Part shown: positions 48,419-56,351 of the stretch, one piece after another
Layout of the letters: each line of letters opens with the position of its first letter
How positions within the stretch are numbered: position 1 is the stretch's first letter
Assembly (NCBI RefSeq): GCF_037991315.1
Contig: NZ_CP150300.1
Span: forward strand, 4,278,001 to 4,342,000
Source of the DNA: Paenibacillus sp. FSL H8-0079
GTDB lineage: Bacteria > Bacillota > Bacilli > Paenibacillales > Paenibacillaceae
DNA length: 64,000 nucleotides
Direction of reading: 5' to 3'
The notes under the pieces: generated by a model
Database searches by the model: none
Told to the model about the DNA's origin: nothing
Seen by the model: only the letters and a program-made list of their open reading frames with translations
Made by a program: the position numbers and the translations under genes

Positions 48419-49027
48419 TTAACGTTGTTGAATGCCCGCCAGCAAACTGGCCATGCCTTTGTGGTAAATACGACGAATATCCGTCAGGTCCTTCTCATAA
48501 TAGAGTGTAGTCAATCCGCTAAACAGACCGTAGATAATGTGCATTACATCCTGTGGGTCATCCGGTTTTAACTCCCCATCTTCCATCCCTTTAGTAATAA
48601 TGGACTCATATGTCGCATATGGAATACGGATCAGGGAAAGCATCTCATCGAGCATCTCCTGACTGACGACCTGACCTGAGACAAATTCGTTAATCGCGTG
48701 ATTCAGCGGGTTCGCCAAATCATCCACGTAATGATCAGCAAGTCCATACAGTTTATCTACAGCTGTCTCATACCCGGATTCTTTGTCCAGCCAAGCATCC
48801 ATCCAGTCTTCATTATTAAGCTTGATTAGATACATGAATAGCTCTTCTTTACTTTTGAAATGATAATAAATACTGCCTTTACTCCGATTGTTAATCGTAC
48901 ATATGTCTTCCATGGAAGTTGCACTATATCCCTTTTGGGCAAACAGTTCCTTGGTATTACGTGCAATGTCTTTCTTTATCTGGGTAACATCTTTTCTTCG
49001 TTTGACTTCGATTGGAAAAACCTCCAT
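48419..49027 (-). CDS. TetR/AcrR-family regulator
   Basis: HTH in the first about 60 residues (LFAQKGYSATSMEDICTINN, then KGSIYYHFKSKEELF) and a helical ligand-binding domain. The first ATG (49027) directly follows the operator and has no ribosome-binding site. GGAGG instead lies inside the first codons, followed by no ATG, GTG or TTG. Translation may therefore be leaderless or start at an ATC near residue 6. Regulates itself and the downstream exporter, as judged from the two operators. Confidence 0.88.
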   Translation of the reverse strand: MEVFPIEVKRRKDVTQIKKDIARNTKELFAQKGYSATSMEDICTINNRSKGSIYYHFKSKEELFMYLIKLNNEDWMDAWLDKESGYETAVDKLYGLADHYVDDLANPLNHAINEFVSGQVVSQEMLDEMLSLIRIPYATYESIITKGMEDGELKPDDPQDVMHIIYGLFSGLTTLYYEKDLTDIRRIYHKGMASLLAGIQQR

Positions 49028-49031
49028 AAAC

Positions 49032-49052
49032 TAAACCGACTATTCGGTCTAA
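49032..49052 (-). promoter_or_regulatory. TetR-type operator in front of tetR
   Basis: TAAACCGACTATTCGGTCTAA with arms ACCGA/TCGGT, lying 4 bases before the tetR ATG, so it would overlap the promoter or transcription start. Confidence 0.75.
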
Positions 49053-49160
49053 TAGTATCACAGCTAAAATACCCCGTCAATTCAATGTGCACAGGCACCC
49101 TCTTATTTGCCTCAGAAGATATACAAGAGAGTACCTGATTACATTTCAGGAAAGAGGCCG

Positions 49161-49961
49161 TCACATCATATTTACAATCCAACCAATCCAATACGCAAAT
49201 GGAATTAATAACAACTGTGCCAACAGTGTGCCGAATAAACGGGATACAAGCATGCAGCCATAGATCTGATTCATGCGATCCAAACGGATCTCTCCACGTA
49301 ATGATTTGTCACTGAGCAGGGAAATTCGCGGATCAATCAGGATGGTCAGCAAAATGGTGGCAATTCCGTTAATCAGCCCGGTTGATTGGGATGCAGCTAC
49401 AGCCTGACCTGGGTAAAGATACGCTGCGTATAAGCTGGACAGGACACCTGTGGTGTAGATTGCAGTTACCGCTACATTCAGCATCATTAACCGTCTTGGC
49501 ATCCCATGTTGTACCAATCGTTTGGCCATCTTCCAGGATGGCGGGGTGATGTAATACGTCGCATTTCTAATCTTGCTTCGCTTCAGCATACCGCGAACCA
49601 TCGCAGGGATGGAACCAGCTGCTTCAAAATGTACAACCATTCTTGATGAGAGCTTCACCATGGTTGGAAAACACAATATGGCTAATGCCGTTCCAATTGT
49701 TGCCGCACCCATTAACCAGTGCAGCTGCGCCGCAAAGTGTGGATTGGCTCCACGTGTTGCAGTATCCACCAGATTACCTACCATTGGGCCCTGGGCCATA
49801 TTCGAGGTTCGAGAAACCAGCAGCAAGATACCTGCCAAAGAAATGGCCAGCGCGATTCTGCGGGTGCGTAAACCACCAAGGCGGAGCGCGTATGACAAGC
49901 TGTCTGCGGCATGAATCAGCATGGTGAACAGCATAGGGATTGCCAGACTAAGACTAAACAT
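49161..49961 (-). CDS. amj: Alternative lipid II flippase Amj family
   Basis: Multispanning membrane protein (267 residues, about six to eight helices) beginning MFSLSLAIPMLFTMLIHAAD. The family signature HAADSLSYALRLGGLRTRRI and VSRTSNMAQGPMVGNLVD identify it with B. subtilis Amj (YdaH), which can replace MurJ in peptidoglycan precursor translocation. Start at 49961 follows AAAGGAG by 9 bases; the upstream frame to 50096 is not supported. In B. subtilis amj is induced by envelope stress through sigma-M. Here a repeat element (50060-50250) lies directly upstream. Confidence 0.85.
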   Translation of the reverse strand: MFSLSLAIPMLFTMLIHAADSLSYALRLGGLRTRRIALAISLAGILLLVSRTSNMAQGPMVGNLVDTATRGANPHFAAQLHWLMGAATIGTALAILCFPTMVKLSSRMVVHFEAAGSIPAMVRGMLKRSKIRNATYYITPPSWKMAKRLVQHGMPRRLMMLNVAVTAIYTTGVLSSLYAAYLYPGQAVAASQSTGLINGIATILLTILIDPRISLLSDKSLRGEIRLDRMNQIYGCMLVSRLFGTLLAQLLLIPFAYWIGWIVNMM

Positions 49962-50059
49962 ATGTATGTACTCCTTTATCTTCCTGTTATTGAACTTATT
50001 TCTTTCATGGACAGCATTATACTCCTCTGGCTTGCAAAAGTATAGGAACGAGATCCTTT

Positions 50060-50250
50060 TATATAAGTTGAAATAAAGAATGTTTACACTGGACACTCCG
50101 ATGACAGAACAACCTTCCGATCGCTGTTATCCCCAGATTTTTTGATTCCTTTTAGAAAGGGGTAAATCTGGGGATAAAGGCGAACACTTCGTTTCTTCAG
50201 GTTTTTTCTGTCCTCTCCGTTTCGTGTAAATGTTTATTTCAATTTATATA
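50060..50250 (+). repeat. Interspersed long-inverted-repeat element, copy 4
   Basis: Outer arms TATATAAGTTGAAATAAA (50060-50077) and TTTATTTCAATTTATATA (50233-50250) pair at 17 of 18 positions, the exception being a G-T. Inward are TTTACAC/GTGTAAA and GACAGAA/TTCTGTC, where the last differs from GGCAGAA/TTCTGCC of copy 2 by a compensated pair. The core hairpin TTATCCCCAGATTT pairs perfectly with AAATCTGGGGATAA. It lies between divergent amj and the YdaT-like gene and fills most of that gap. Confidence 0.88.
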
Positions 50251-50351
50251 GATCATCGGTAAATGCACTTACGACCTCGGCTGTTCATCGTTTATCCCTC
50301 CCCTCACAGGGTAATATACAACTAATCCATTATTGTACAGGAGGGGTTCAT

Positions 50352-50822
50352 ATGCCTTGGAACAAACAGGATTATCCGGTATCCATGAAGAACCTGGAAC
50401 CACGTGTTAGACATAAAGCAATTGAGATTGCCAATGCTCTGCTCGATGACGGGTATGAGGAAGGGCGCTCCATTGCTATAGCGACAGCTAAGGCGGAAGA
50501 ATGGGATGAAAATCATCCTACACCGGAAGGTTCGAAATCGGACTCCACATCTTCTTCTGATAATTCCAACCCTAAAAAGTCGTCTTCCACGGAACGTCGT
50601 CATTCCGAGCCCGTTTCTTCGTCCAAAAGTCATGATAACATCCATGTCGTGCCTACCGACTCCGGTTGGGCGATCAAGGAAGAAGGAAAGTCTACCTATC
50701 TGTCCACATTTGATACTAAAGCAGAAGCTGTAGATAAGGCCAAAGAACTGAGTAGCAAACAAAATATTCGAGCGATTATCCATAATCAGGATGGTCAGAT
50801 TGCTTCTTCGATCAAGTCTTGA
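50352..50822 (+). CDS. YdaT-like protein with C-terminal DUF2188
   Basis: The N-terminal about 55 residues (MPWNKQDYPVSMKNLEPRVR onward, ending in IAIATAKAEEW) match the ChaB/YdaT-like N-terminal segment. A Ser/Lys-rich linker (about residues 60-92) leads to a DUF2188 domain (about 95-156, HVVPTDSGWAIKEEGKSTYL). B. subtilis YdaT has the same layout and belongs to the general stress regulon; function unknown. GGAGGGG precedes the ATG by about 4-6 bases. Confidence 0.8.
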   Translation: MPWNKQDYPVSMKNLEPRVRHKAIEIANALLDDGYEEGRSIAIATAKAEEWDENHPTPEGSKSDSTSSSDNSNPKKSSSTERRHSEPVSSSKSHDNIHVVPTDSGWAIKEEGKSTYLSTFDTKAEAVDKAKELSSKQNIRAIIHNQDGQIASSIKS

Positions 50823-50839
50823 ATGAATCGGAAAACAAT

Positions 50840-50880
50840 AAAATCCCTTTTGCTGCTGAAGAGCAGACAAAAGGGATTTT
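50840..50880. terminator. Bidirectional terminator
   Basis: AAAATCCCTTTTG pairs with CAAAAGGGATTTT; between them CTGCT-GAAG-AGCAG forms a further hairpin. Serves the YdaT-like gene and possibly the converging YitT-family gene. Confidence 0.9.
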
Positions 50881-50947
50881 GTATGAACTTTAACTATCAA
50901 GACCTGAATATGATGCATACAGGTTATGGTTGTTCTGAAACGTATGG

Positions 50948-51682
50948 TTAATTGGATACCCCTCTAGCCACCGTAGTCCGTTGTGAAATAGCAGCAGCGT
51001 TAACTGCCTTGGCTGCAGCCGATGGCATCGGCAATTTCACAGCTGAAGTCGTAACAACGGTTCCGCGAGCCGGAACACTAACGACGTACGTAATGACTTT
51101 GCTGGCGATCCATACGGCCAGAATCGTATATAAAGTTTCTTTTACCGGAAGAAAGAAAAGCGACAATCCCAATACAAAAGCATCACTGACAAAGAAAACT
51201 GTTCCCAGCTTCCATCCCTTCCAGCGGCTAACCAACACGGCGAGAATATCGTCTCCACCTGTCGCTCCACCAAATCGAAGCACGACCCCAGCGCCTACCC
51301 CTGTCAGTACACCGGATAGAACTGCCGGAATCCACAGATTTCCGTTAAACGACATCACCAGTGTGGAGTATCGTTCAAAGCCGTCATAGAATAGGGAAAA
51401 TGCACCGACGCCAAGCAATGCCTGAATCATGAATTTCCAGCCTTTGAGGAACCAAGCCAGGATCATGACCGGAATGTCCAGTAGCAACATACCGATAGCA
51501 GGTGATAAGCCTGTTGCGTATTTTCCGAGCAGGGCCAGACCGACAAATCCGCCCTCCGATAAATGATTCTGAAAGTTAATGTGATAATAGGCAAAAGCTA
51601 AAATAAATGTACCGAGTAGCATAATGGCGAATTTGATCGCCTCTGTTTTAACGTGTTGTAAGGTTAACGATGTTCTCTTCAT
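50948..51682 (-). CDS. YitT-family membrane protein
   Basis: Five to six membrane helices; family motifs GGFVGLALLGKYATGLSP, LRFGGATGGDDILAVLVSRW and TLYTILAVWIASKVITYV. At 244 residues it lacks the about 60-residue DUF2179 domain found at the C terminus of most YitT proteins, ending instead in an Ala/Thr-rich tail. Function of the family is not settled. Converges with the YdaT-like gene. Repeat copy 5 lies about 300 bases upstream. Confidence 0.85.
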   Translation of the reverse strand: MKRTSLTLQHVKTEAIKFAIMLLGTFILAFAYYHINFQNHLSEGGFVGLALLGKYATGLSPAIGMLLLDIPVMILAWFLKGWKFMIQALLGVGAFSLFYDGFERYSTLVMSFNGNLWIPAVLSGVLTGVGAGVVLRFGGATGGDDILAVLVSRWKGWKLGTVFFVSDAFVLGLSLFFLPVKETLYTILAVWIASKVITYVVSVPARGTVVTTSAVKLPMPSAAAKAVNAAAISQRTTVARGVSN

Positions 51683-51984
51683 TCAGGTTCCCTCGCAGTT
51701 TGTAGGTTGGTTTTTAGACCGACCGTACCCTGCAAAAGGTAAGCCTGGAAGAAATCATCGTGTACGTCCTTCGAATATTCATTCCAATCCCCTCTTTCGC
51801 AGAGTCAGCCGTTTTTTTGAAACCGGTTGGTGTACTCTACAAGGGGCGCTATGTGTATGAGAGATCGTAACGTTTCCAGATCGTCCTTGGGGAGATTGTC
51901 CTTCGGGAACTCATGGTATCCTGATCCTTTCTGTTCTGTTGTGGTTAGCTGTGCTTAGTTAAACTGAAAAATAACTACAATGCA

Positions 51985-52205
51985 TAAGCTTGAACATTTA
52001 ATTGTACACTTACCACTTCAATTGCAGTACCCTCTTTTGATCGCTGTTATCCCCGGATTTTTGGAATTCCATTTTCCCTCTGGGGAAAATCCGGCGATAT
52101 CTTATGCTTCCGAAGCTTTCTATCAGAAAGCTTTCAGACGAACGCTTCGCTTCTACAGATGGGTTCTGCACTCTTCGTTCCTGTGTAAATTGTAAATCCA
52201 ACTTA
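51985..52205 (+). repeat. Interspersed long-inverted-repeat element, copy 5 (with extra hairpin)
   Basis: TAAGCTTGAACATTTAAT-GTACAC at the left pairs imperfectly with GTGTAAA-TTGTAAATCCAACTTA at the right. TGCAGTACC pairs with GGGTTCTGCA with mismatches. The core hairpin TTATCCCCGGATTTT pairs with AAAATCCGGCGATA with one mismatch. This copy carries an insertion forming an additional hairpin, GAAGCTTTC-TATCA-GAAAGCTTTC (about 52113-52136), before the GACGAACGCTTCGCTTC block. The preceding 51683-51984 shows nothing else I can support. Confidence 0.82.
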
Positions 52206-52319
52206 CAGCAGTTGCAAGTTCATTCAGTTTAAACACCAAAGCTAACTTGCTTGTTCTTCTATTATATAACACCAACGTGACCGGGTCTAAACAGCAGACC
52301 CCTCAAAAACGCGCATAAA

Positions 52320-52397
52320 GCAGCCTCTGGACTGCTCCAGCAGTCATACGGCAACACCAGGATAAGCAATGCTTGCTAATGGTGCAACCTGCTCCTT
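52320..52397. other. Structured intergenic segment upstream of the TIR gene
   Basis: Two hairpins: GACTGCT-CCA-GCAGTC (about 52338-52353), and CACCA-GGAT-AAGC-AAT-GCTT-GCTAA-TGGTG (about 52364-52391). No protein frame and no recognised RNA family. The TIR promoter lies further downstream, with an extended -10 TGGTATAAT at about 52580. Confidence 0.4.
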
Positions 52398-52630
52398 TAT
52401 TCTATGACCAAAGCTTCCAAAAATAACTGTCAGTCACCCAACTGTGACAAATCGGGGCCTTTTTTTATTTTCTTGCGCTTTTTAAAGGAATCATTTTCCC
52501 TTCGCACATACACTATAGCAAACGTAATCGGCTTTATTCTTTGTCCAGCTCAGACGTTTCCAGACTTACTCTGCTTTTTATGGTATAATATAACAATTGA
52601 ATCCCACTACCGTTTAAGCGAGGCGGATTG

Positions 52631-53668
52631 ATGAAAACGTTAAAGCCAAGAGTCTTTATTGGCTGCTCGCTGGAAGCGAAGCCGATTGCAGCCGCAGTAC
52701 ACGAAAACTTACGTTTTTCAGCCGAAGTTACCCCTTGGTATTCCGGGGTTTTTAATCCAAGCAGCTATACGATGGACGATCTGGAAACAGAAGTCCGTAC
52801 GACAGACTTCGCCATTTTTATTTTTCATCCGGATGATATATCCAAAATTCGCGGGAAGTACTACGCGTCGGTCCGGGATAATACAATGCTTGAAATGGGT
52901 CTGTTTATGGGCCGTCTGGGACGAAAGCGTATTTTTTTCATTCTTCCTGAAGATATTACGGACATCAAGGACACAACCAAGGTCGAAGGATTGCGTATGC
53001 CTACAGATCTGCTGGGATTAAATCCACTTGTGTACGAAATCCGTTCTGACGGAAAGTGGGCGCCAGCCGTGTCCGTGGCATGTTCCAAAATCGCAGACAG
53101 TATTGAGGAACAGGGACGCTGGAGTGATCCAGAATTGGAGAGCATCATAGAGAAGCATAAACGTACTGAGGGAGAAGCAAGGTTACAACTGCTCAAGTTG
53201 CTGCGGTTCTTTAGGGAATTGCTGCGTACCCGCAAAGCAGATGCCAAGATGTTGGAGCGAATGAGCGATGCCCTGCGTACTGCCTTTGTCTCTCATCCTC
53301 CATTTGCCGTACGTGGCACAGCCATATACCGTACAGATGACAGTGGTTATATTGAGCAATTATGTGGTAATGTTGGAGAACCGGGGAGAAAGTATGACTT
53401 GTCCGCTAACGACGACAAACTACCGGATGATCCCAAGCGAATCCTAGTTATTGATTCTTACCGGGAGAATAAAATCAAGATTAACCTGTATGATGATTAC
53501 CTTGAGAAAGAGTATCTGCTATGCTATCCTGTAGCCAAGAGGTATGTAATCACCGTTCACATTATTGGACATATTGAAGCGGATGAGGCGGTATTTCAGC
53601 AGATTGACCTACAGAATCGTCAACTGTTCAACGCCATCAACGATTTGTTAGGAGGCGAACCGGAATGA
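52631..53668 (+). CDS. TIR-domain protein (Cap12/Pycsar-effector type) with GAF-like C-terminal domain
   Basis: 345 residues, soluble. Residues about 5-160 match the Cap12-type TIR-like domain: KPRVFIGCSLEAKPIAAAV, AEVTPWYSGVF, FAIFIFHPDD, then RDNTMLEMGLFMGRLGRKRI, where Glu88 is the likely NAD-hydrolase residue by analogy. A helical linker (about 165-215) leads to a GAF-like domain (about 215-343, ending VFQQIDLQNRQLFNAINDLL). Cap12-type TIRs in CBASS/Pycsar are fused to STING or cyclic-nucleotide sensors; here the sensor differs and no cyclase is adjacent. Start ATG at 52631 after GAGG. Its stop overlaps the next ATG. Confidence 0.82.
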   Translation: MKTLKPRVFIGCSLEAKPIAAAVHENLRFSAEVTPWYSGVFNPSSYTMDDLETEVRTTDFAIFIFHPDDISKIRGKYYASVRDNTMLEMGLFMGRLGRKRIFFILPEDITDIKDTTKVEGLRMPTDLLGLNPLVYEIRSDGKWAPAVSVACSKIADSIEEQGRWSDPELESIIEKHKRTEGEARLQLLKLLRFFRELLRTRKADAKMLERMSDALRTAFVSHPPFAVRGTAIYRTDDSGYIEQLCGNVGEPGRKYDLSANDDKLPDDPKRILVIDSYRENKIKINLYDDYLEKEYLLCYPVAKRYVITVHIIGHIEADEAVFQQIDLQNRQLFNAINDLLGGEPE

Positions 53669-53898
53669 AACCGGAAACGAAAAAAATAAGCAAGCGCTGG
53701 GGCAGCGAAAAAAAGGTACGTCTCAGTTCTGCGCCCGAATCATCACGACCGGTTCCGGAACCCAAGGAAGAAGATCGTTTCCACAAGCCGGCCGTACCGC
53801 TAACGACCATTGGGCCCTCCCTGAAGGGCAAGGAAAGACCCTATAAGGTCATTCTTGAAAAAGAGGCGTTCTACGAGAAGCCTCAATATCTTGCTTAA
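53665..53898 (+). CDS. Small basic Pro/Lys-rich protein coupled to the TIR gene
   Basis: 77 residues, predicted mostly disordered, rich in Lys, Pro, Glu and Ser (MKPETKKISKRWGSEKKVRL at the start), with a more ordered C terminus (YKVILEKEAFYEKPQYLA). The start codon overlaps the TIR stop in ATGA, and GGAGG lies 9 bases upstream, so translation is coupled. I do not recognise a family. A regulatory, inhibitory or immunity partner for the TIR enzyme is a guess from coupling alone. Confidence 0.72.
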   Translation: MKPETKKISKRWGSEKKVRLSSAPESSRPVPEPKEEDRFHKPAVPLTTIGPSLKGKERPYKVILEKEAFYEKPQYLA

Positions 53899-53919
53899 TT
53901 TCTGAACACATCATCTAGC

Positions 53920-53977
53920 CTGCCGCTGAATCGGCAGTATTCCATAGGCCCCGCCGCCCAAGGCAGGGGCTTTTTTG
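53920..53977 (+). terminator. Terminator of the TIR two-gene unit
   Basis: A first hairpin CTGCCG-CTGAAT-CGGCAG (53920-53937) is followed by GCCCCGCC-GCCCAA-GGCAGGGGC and TTTTTTG. The stretch from 53978 to 54364 is AT-rich with a TATAAT at 54301-54306 as a possible -10 for the next gene; nothing else is evident. Confidence 0.88.
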
Positions 53978-54364
53978 TTGCTCATTTTTAGTAAAAATAA
54001 GTAGTAGCTTCTCGTTAACTTGGCGTCATCGTGTTGCGGGAAGTCATCCTGATTCGTTATTGTAATTCATAGCTTTATTTCATTGCTTGTAATTACTTCT
54101 GTAGCAGACTGTATTGTATAAAGGTTCATTTGTTTATGGCCTTAGGTTTCCTGCAAAACCCATAAATTATACCTTATTTTGGAGCATGCTTGTCCTTAAA
54201 TCCCTAGCTTCATTCACTATCTGTACCTTTAGGAAAATGCGGTAATGTGTGCTTCCAATATTTCTCGGTTGTATTGTGTATCTCCATTACATATATTGAT
54301 TATAATATAGGAACACATGTTCTGTAAATATAAAATTCCAATTAAAGGTTAAGGAAGTGAACAT

Positions 54365-54748
54365 ATGACATCCTCAACTTCCGCCCCATCCCCTGCGGAT
54401 GAAGACCATCGTCTGATCAAAGGTCTGGTTGTGCGCACGCTTTTGCTGGATGTACTTGAACGAGATATTCACACACTGGATACGTTGCTGCTGAAGATGC
54501 CCGAAGTCTACATTCTGTCGCTGACCCGCATTCAGAACAATGTGCTCAAGGAGATGTTGGCCCTTCGTAAACAGATGAGAACACGCGGTGTCAAAGTACT
54601 GGAAGAGAAACGGGAAGCCGAGGGAATCGAAACTCTGTATATGTGCAGAGGGTATTGGCAACGCTTCTATATGCTGTGGACATTCGCACGCAATGAAGTC
54701 AAAAAAGAACTCAGTCGGCATCTGCAGATGGACTTGGCGCAGACTTGA
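54365..54748 (+). CDS. Hypothetical helical protein
   Basis: 127 residues, all-helical in appearance, starting MTSSTSAPSPADEDHRL and containing LLLDVLERDIHTLDTLLLK and RGYWQRFYMLWTFARNEVKK. It vaguely resembles small YhjD-type proteins of Bacillus but I cannot confirm a family. AAGGAAG precedes the ATG by 9 bases, a good ribosome-binding site. Monocistronic. Confidence 0.7.
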   Translation: MTSSTSAPSPADEDHRLIKGLVVRTLLLDVLERDIHTLDTLLLKMPEVYILSLTRIQNNVLKEMLALRKQMRTRGVKVLEEKREAEGIETLYMCRGYWQRFYMLWTFARNEVKKELSRHLQMDLAQT

Positions 54749-54910
54749 TACAACTCTAACAATATTGAACCCATCCCCAGCAAAACAAGTTGACCACGGA
54801 AGGTTACGTTCATTAAGATGGAGAAGAGATATCCAACCATTCCAATAAGTCATGAATCGATTTCAATCGGATAAATTCTCAACGTCTTATCAATCAAGGA
54901 GCTGTACTTC

Positions 54911-55867
54911 ATGGATTTGAATACACATTCGATTAAACAAACAACCGCACATACAGGCATTGCCGCAGATGTAACCGAACTGATCGGCCAGACACCTGCC
55001 GTTAAACTAAACAGACTCACAGACAGTGACTCCGCTGACGTATATGTGAAACTGGAATACTTTAACCCAAGCGGTAGCGTCAAAGACCGTGCCGCCTATA
55101 ACCTGATCGTTCAAGCTGAACGTGCGGGACACTTGCTCCCTGGTGCTACCATTATCGAACCGACGAGCGGCAATACCGGGATTGGTCTCGCGATGAATGC
55201 CGCTGCCAAAGGATATAAAGCCATTCTGATCATGCCGGACAATATGTCCAAGGAACGCATCAACATTCTGAAAGCCTACGGCGCAGATGTGGTGCTCACC
55301 CCTGCTGCGGAGCGGATGCCAGGTGCGATTCGCAAAGCGAAAGAGCTTCAGGCAGACATTCCGGGCAGCTTCATTCCGCAGCAGTTCGAGAATCAGGCGA
55401 ACCCGGACATTCACCGGATCACCACGGCTCCCGAGATTATGCAACAGATGGATGGCAGGCTGGACGCCTTCATCGCCACGGCGGGAACCGGCGGAACCAT
55501 TACCGGAACCGGGGAAGAACTGCGCAAGCAGTTGCCCGATATCCGCATCTATGCGGTAGAGCCCAAAGGTTCTCCGGTGTTGTCCGGTGGCGAGCCCGGA
55601 CCACACAAGCTCGTCGGTACAAGTCCGGGGTTCATTCCGGACATCCTGAATACCGACGTGTGGGATGCCATCATCCAGGTGTCCGATGAGGACGCACTGG
55701 ATACGATGCGGCAGCTTGCTGCTCGGGAAGGGCTGTTGCTCGGCCCTTCCTCTGGCGCTTCGGTGTGGGCCTCCCTTCGTATCGCGAAGGAACTGGGGCC
55801 GGGGCACCGGGTGCTCTGCATTGCGCCGGATACCGGGGAACGGTATCTGAGCATGGGTATTTTTTAA
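54911..55867 (+). CDS. cysK: Cysteine synthase (O-acetylserine sulfhydrylase)
   Basis: PLP fold-type II enzyme making cysteine from O-acetylserine and sulfide. The PLP lysine is in NPSGSVKDRAA, the substrate loop is EPTSGNTGIGLAM, and GTGGTITGTGE binds PLP phosphate. C-terminal GPHKLVGTSPGFIPDILN is the CysK-type segment. An N-terminal extension of about 20 residues precedes the usual start. The 3-prime half is noticeably more GC-rich than the 5-prime half. Paralogues acting in methionine-to-cysteine conversion cannot be excluded. Confidence 0.9.
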   Translation: MDLNTHSIKQTTAHTGIAADVTELIGQTPAVKLNRLTDSDSADVYVKLEYFNPSGSVKDRAAYNLIVQAERAGHLLPGATIIEPTSGNTGIGLAMNAAAKGYKAILIMPDNMSKERINILKAYGADVVLTPAAERMPGAIRKAKELQADIPGSFIPQQFENQANPDIHRITTAPEIMQQMDGRLDAFIATAGTGGTITGTGEELRKQLPDIRIYAVEPKGSPVLSGGEPGPHKLVGTSPGFIPDILNTDVWDAIIQVSDEDALDTMRQLAAREGLLLGPSSGASVWASLRIAKELGPGHRVLCIAPDTGERYLSMGIF

Positions 55868-55890
55868 AACAGCATAAATCTGTACACATC

Positions 55891-55932
55891 AAAAAGGGGC
55901 TTCCATGTCCCATAAGTCATGAGCATGACAGA
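55891..55932 (+). terminator. Possible terminator of cysK
   Basis: AAGGGGCTTCCATG and CATGACAGAGGCCCTCCCTT can pair imperfectly with a short T-tract. Weak. Confidence 0.4.
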
Positions 55933-56018
55933 GGCCCTCCCTTATTAGCGCTCATTGGTCATTGGTTCTAATGAACCTGACACACGCTATTCGCTCCTAT
56001 TTGCGCAGGCCTGACGTG

Positions 56019-56113
56019 TAACGAATCACAGCGACGTTATTTCTCCAAATTCGGTCGTCGATTTACAGGCTTAAAAGCTATTTTCGGCGGGATAACGTTA
56101 CTGAGATTCGTTA
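56019..56113. repeat. Palindromic intergenic element
   Basis: Arms TAACGAATCACAGCGACGTT (from 56019) and AACGTTACTGAGATTCGTTA (to 56113) match at 19 of 22 positions including the adjoining AT/TA. The 51 bases between contain TTTACAGGCTTAAAAGCTATTT. No second copy is in this window and its sequence is unrelated to the five-copy family. It lies between convergent cysK and the helicase gene. Confidence 0.65.
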
Positions 56114-56235
56114 GAATTTACATCTCTTCATTATCACTCTAATAAGGTTCGGTAGAATGTTGGAGCTATTGGTAGCGAGGAGCGAGGGAAAATCCCTCGA
56201 AAAAAGGGAAGAAAAGTACATTGGAGGAACCAACA

Positions 56236-56299
56236 AAATAAAAAATAAGCTCTTGCTCCCATACGGATGGTGAATCCGCAGAGAACAAGAACTTATTTT
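56236..56299 (-). terminator. Rho-independent terminator of the helicase gene
   Basis: AAAATAAG-TCTTG-TCTC pairs with GAG-CAAGA-CTTATTTT, with an inner CGGAT-GGTGA-ATCCG hairpin. TTTTTTATTTTG follows on the minus strand. Confidence 0.85.
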
Positions 56300-56351
56300 G
56301 GCAAGAAACCTTATCATCAAAAATAAAGTAAGAACATTTAACGTAAGCTGG

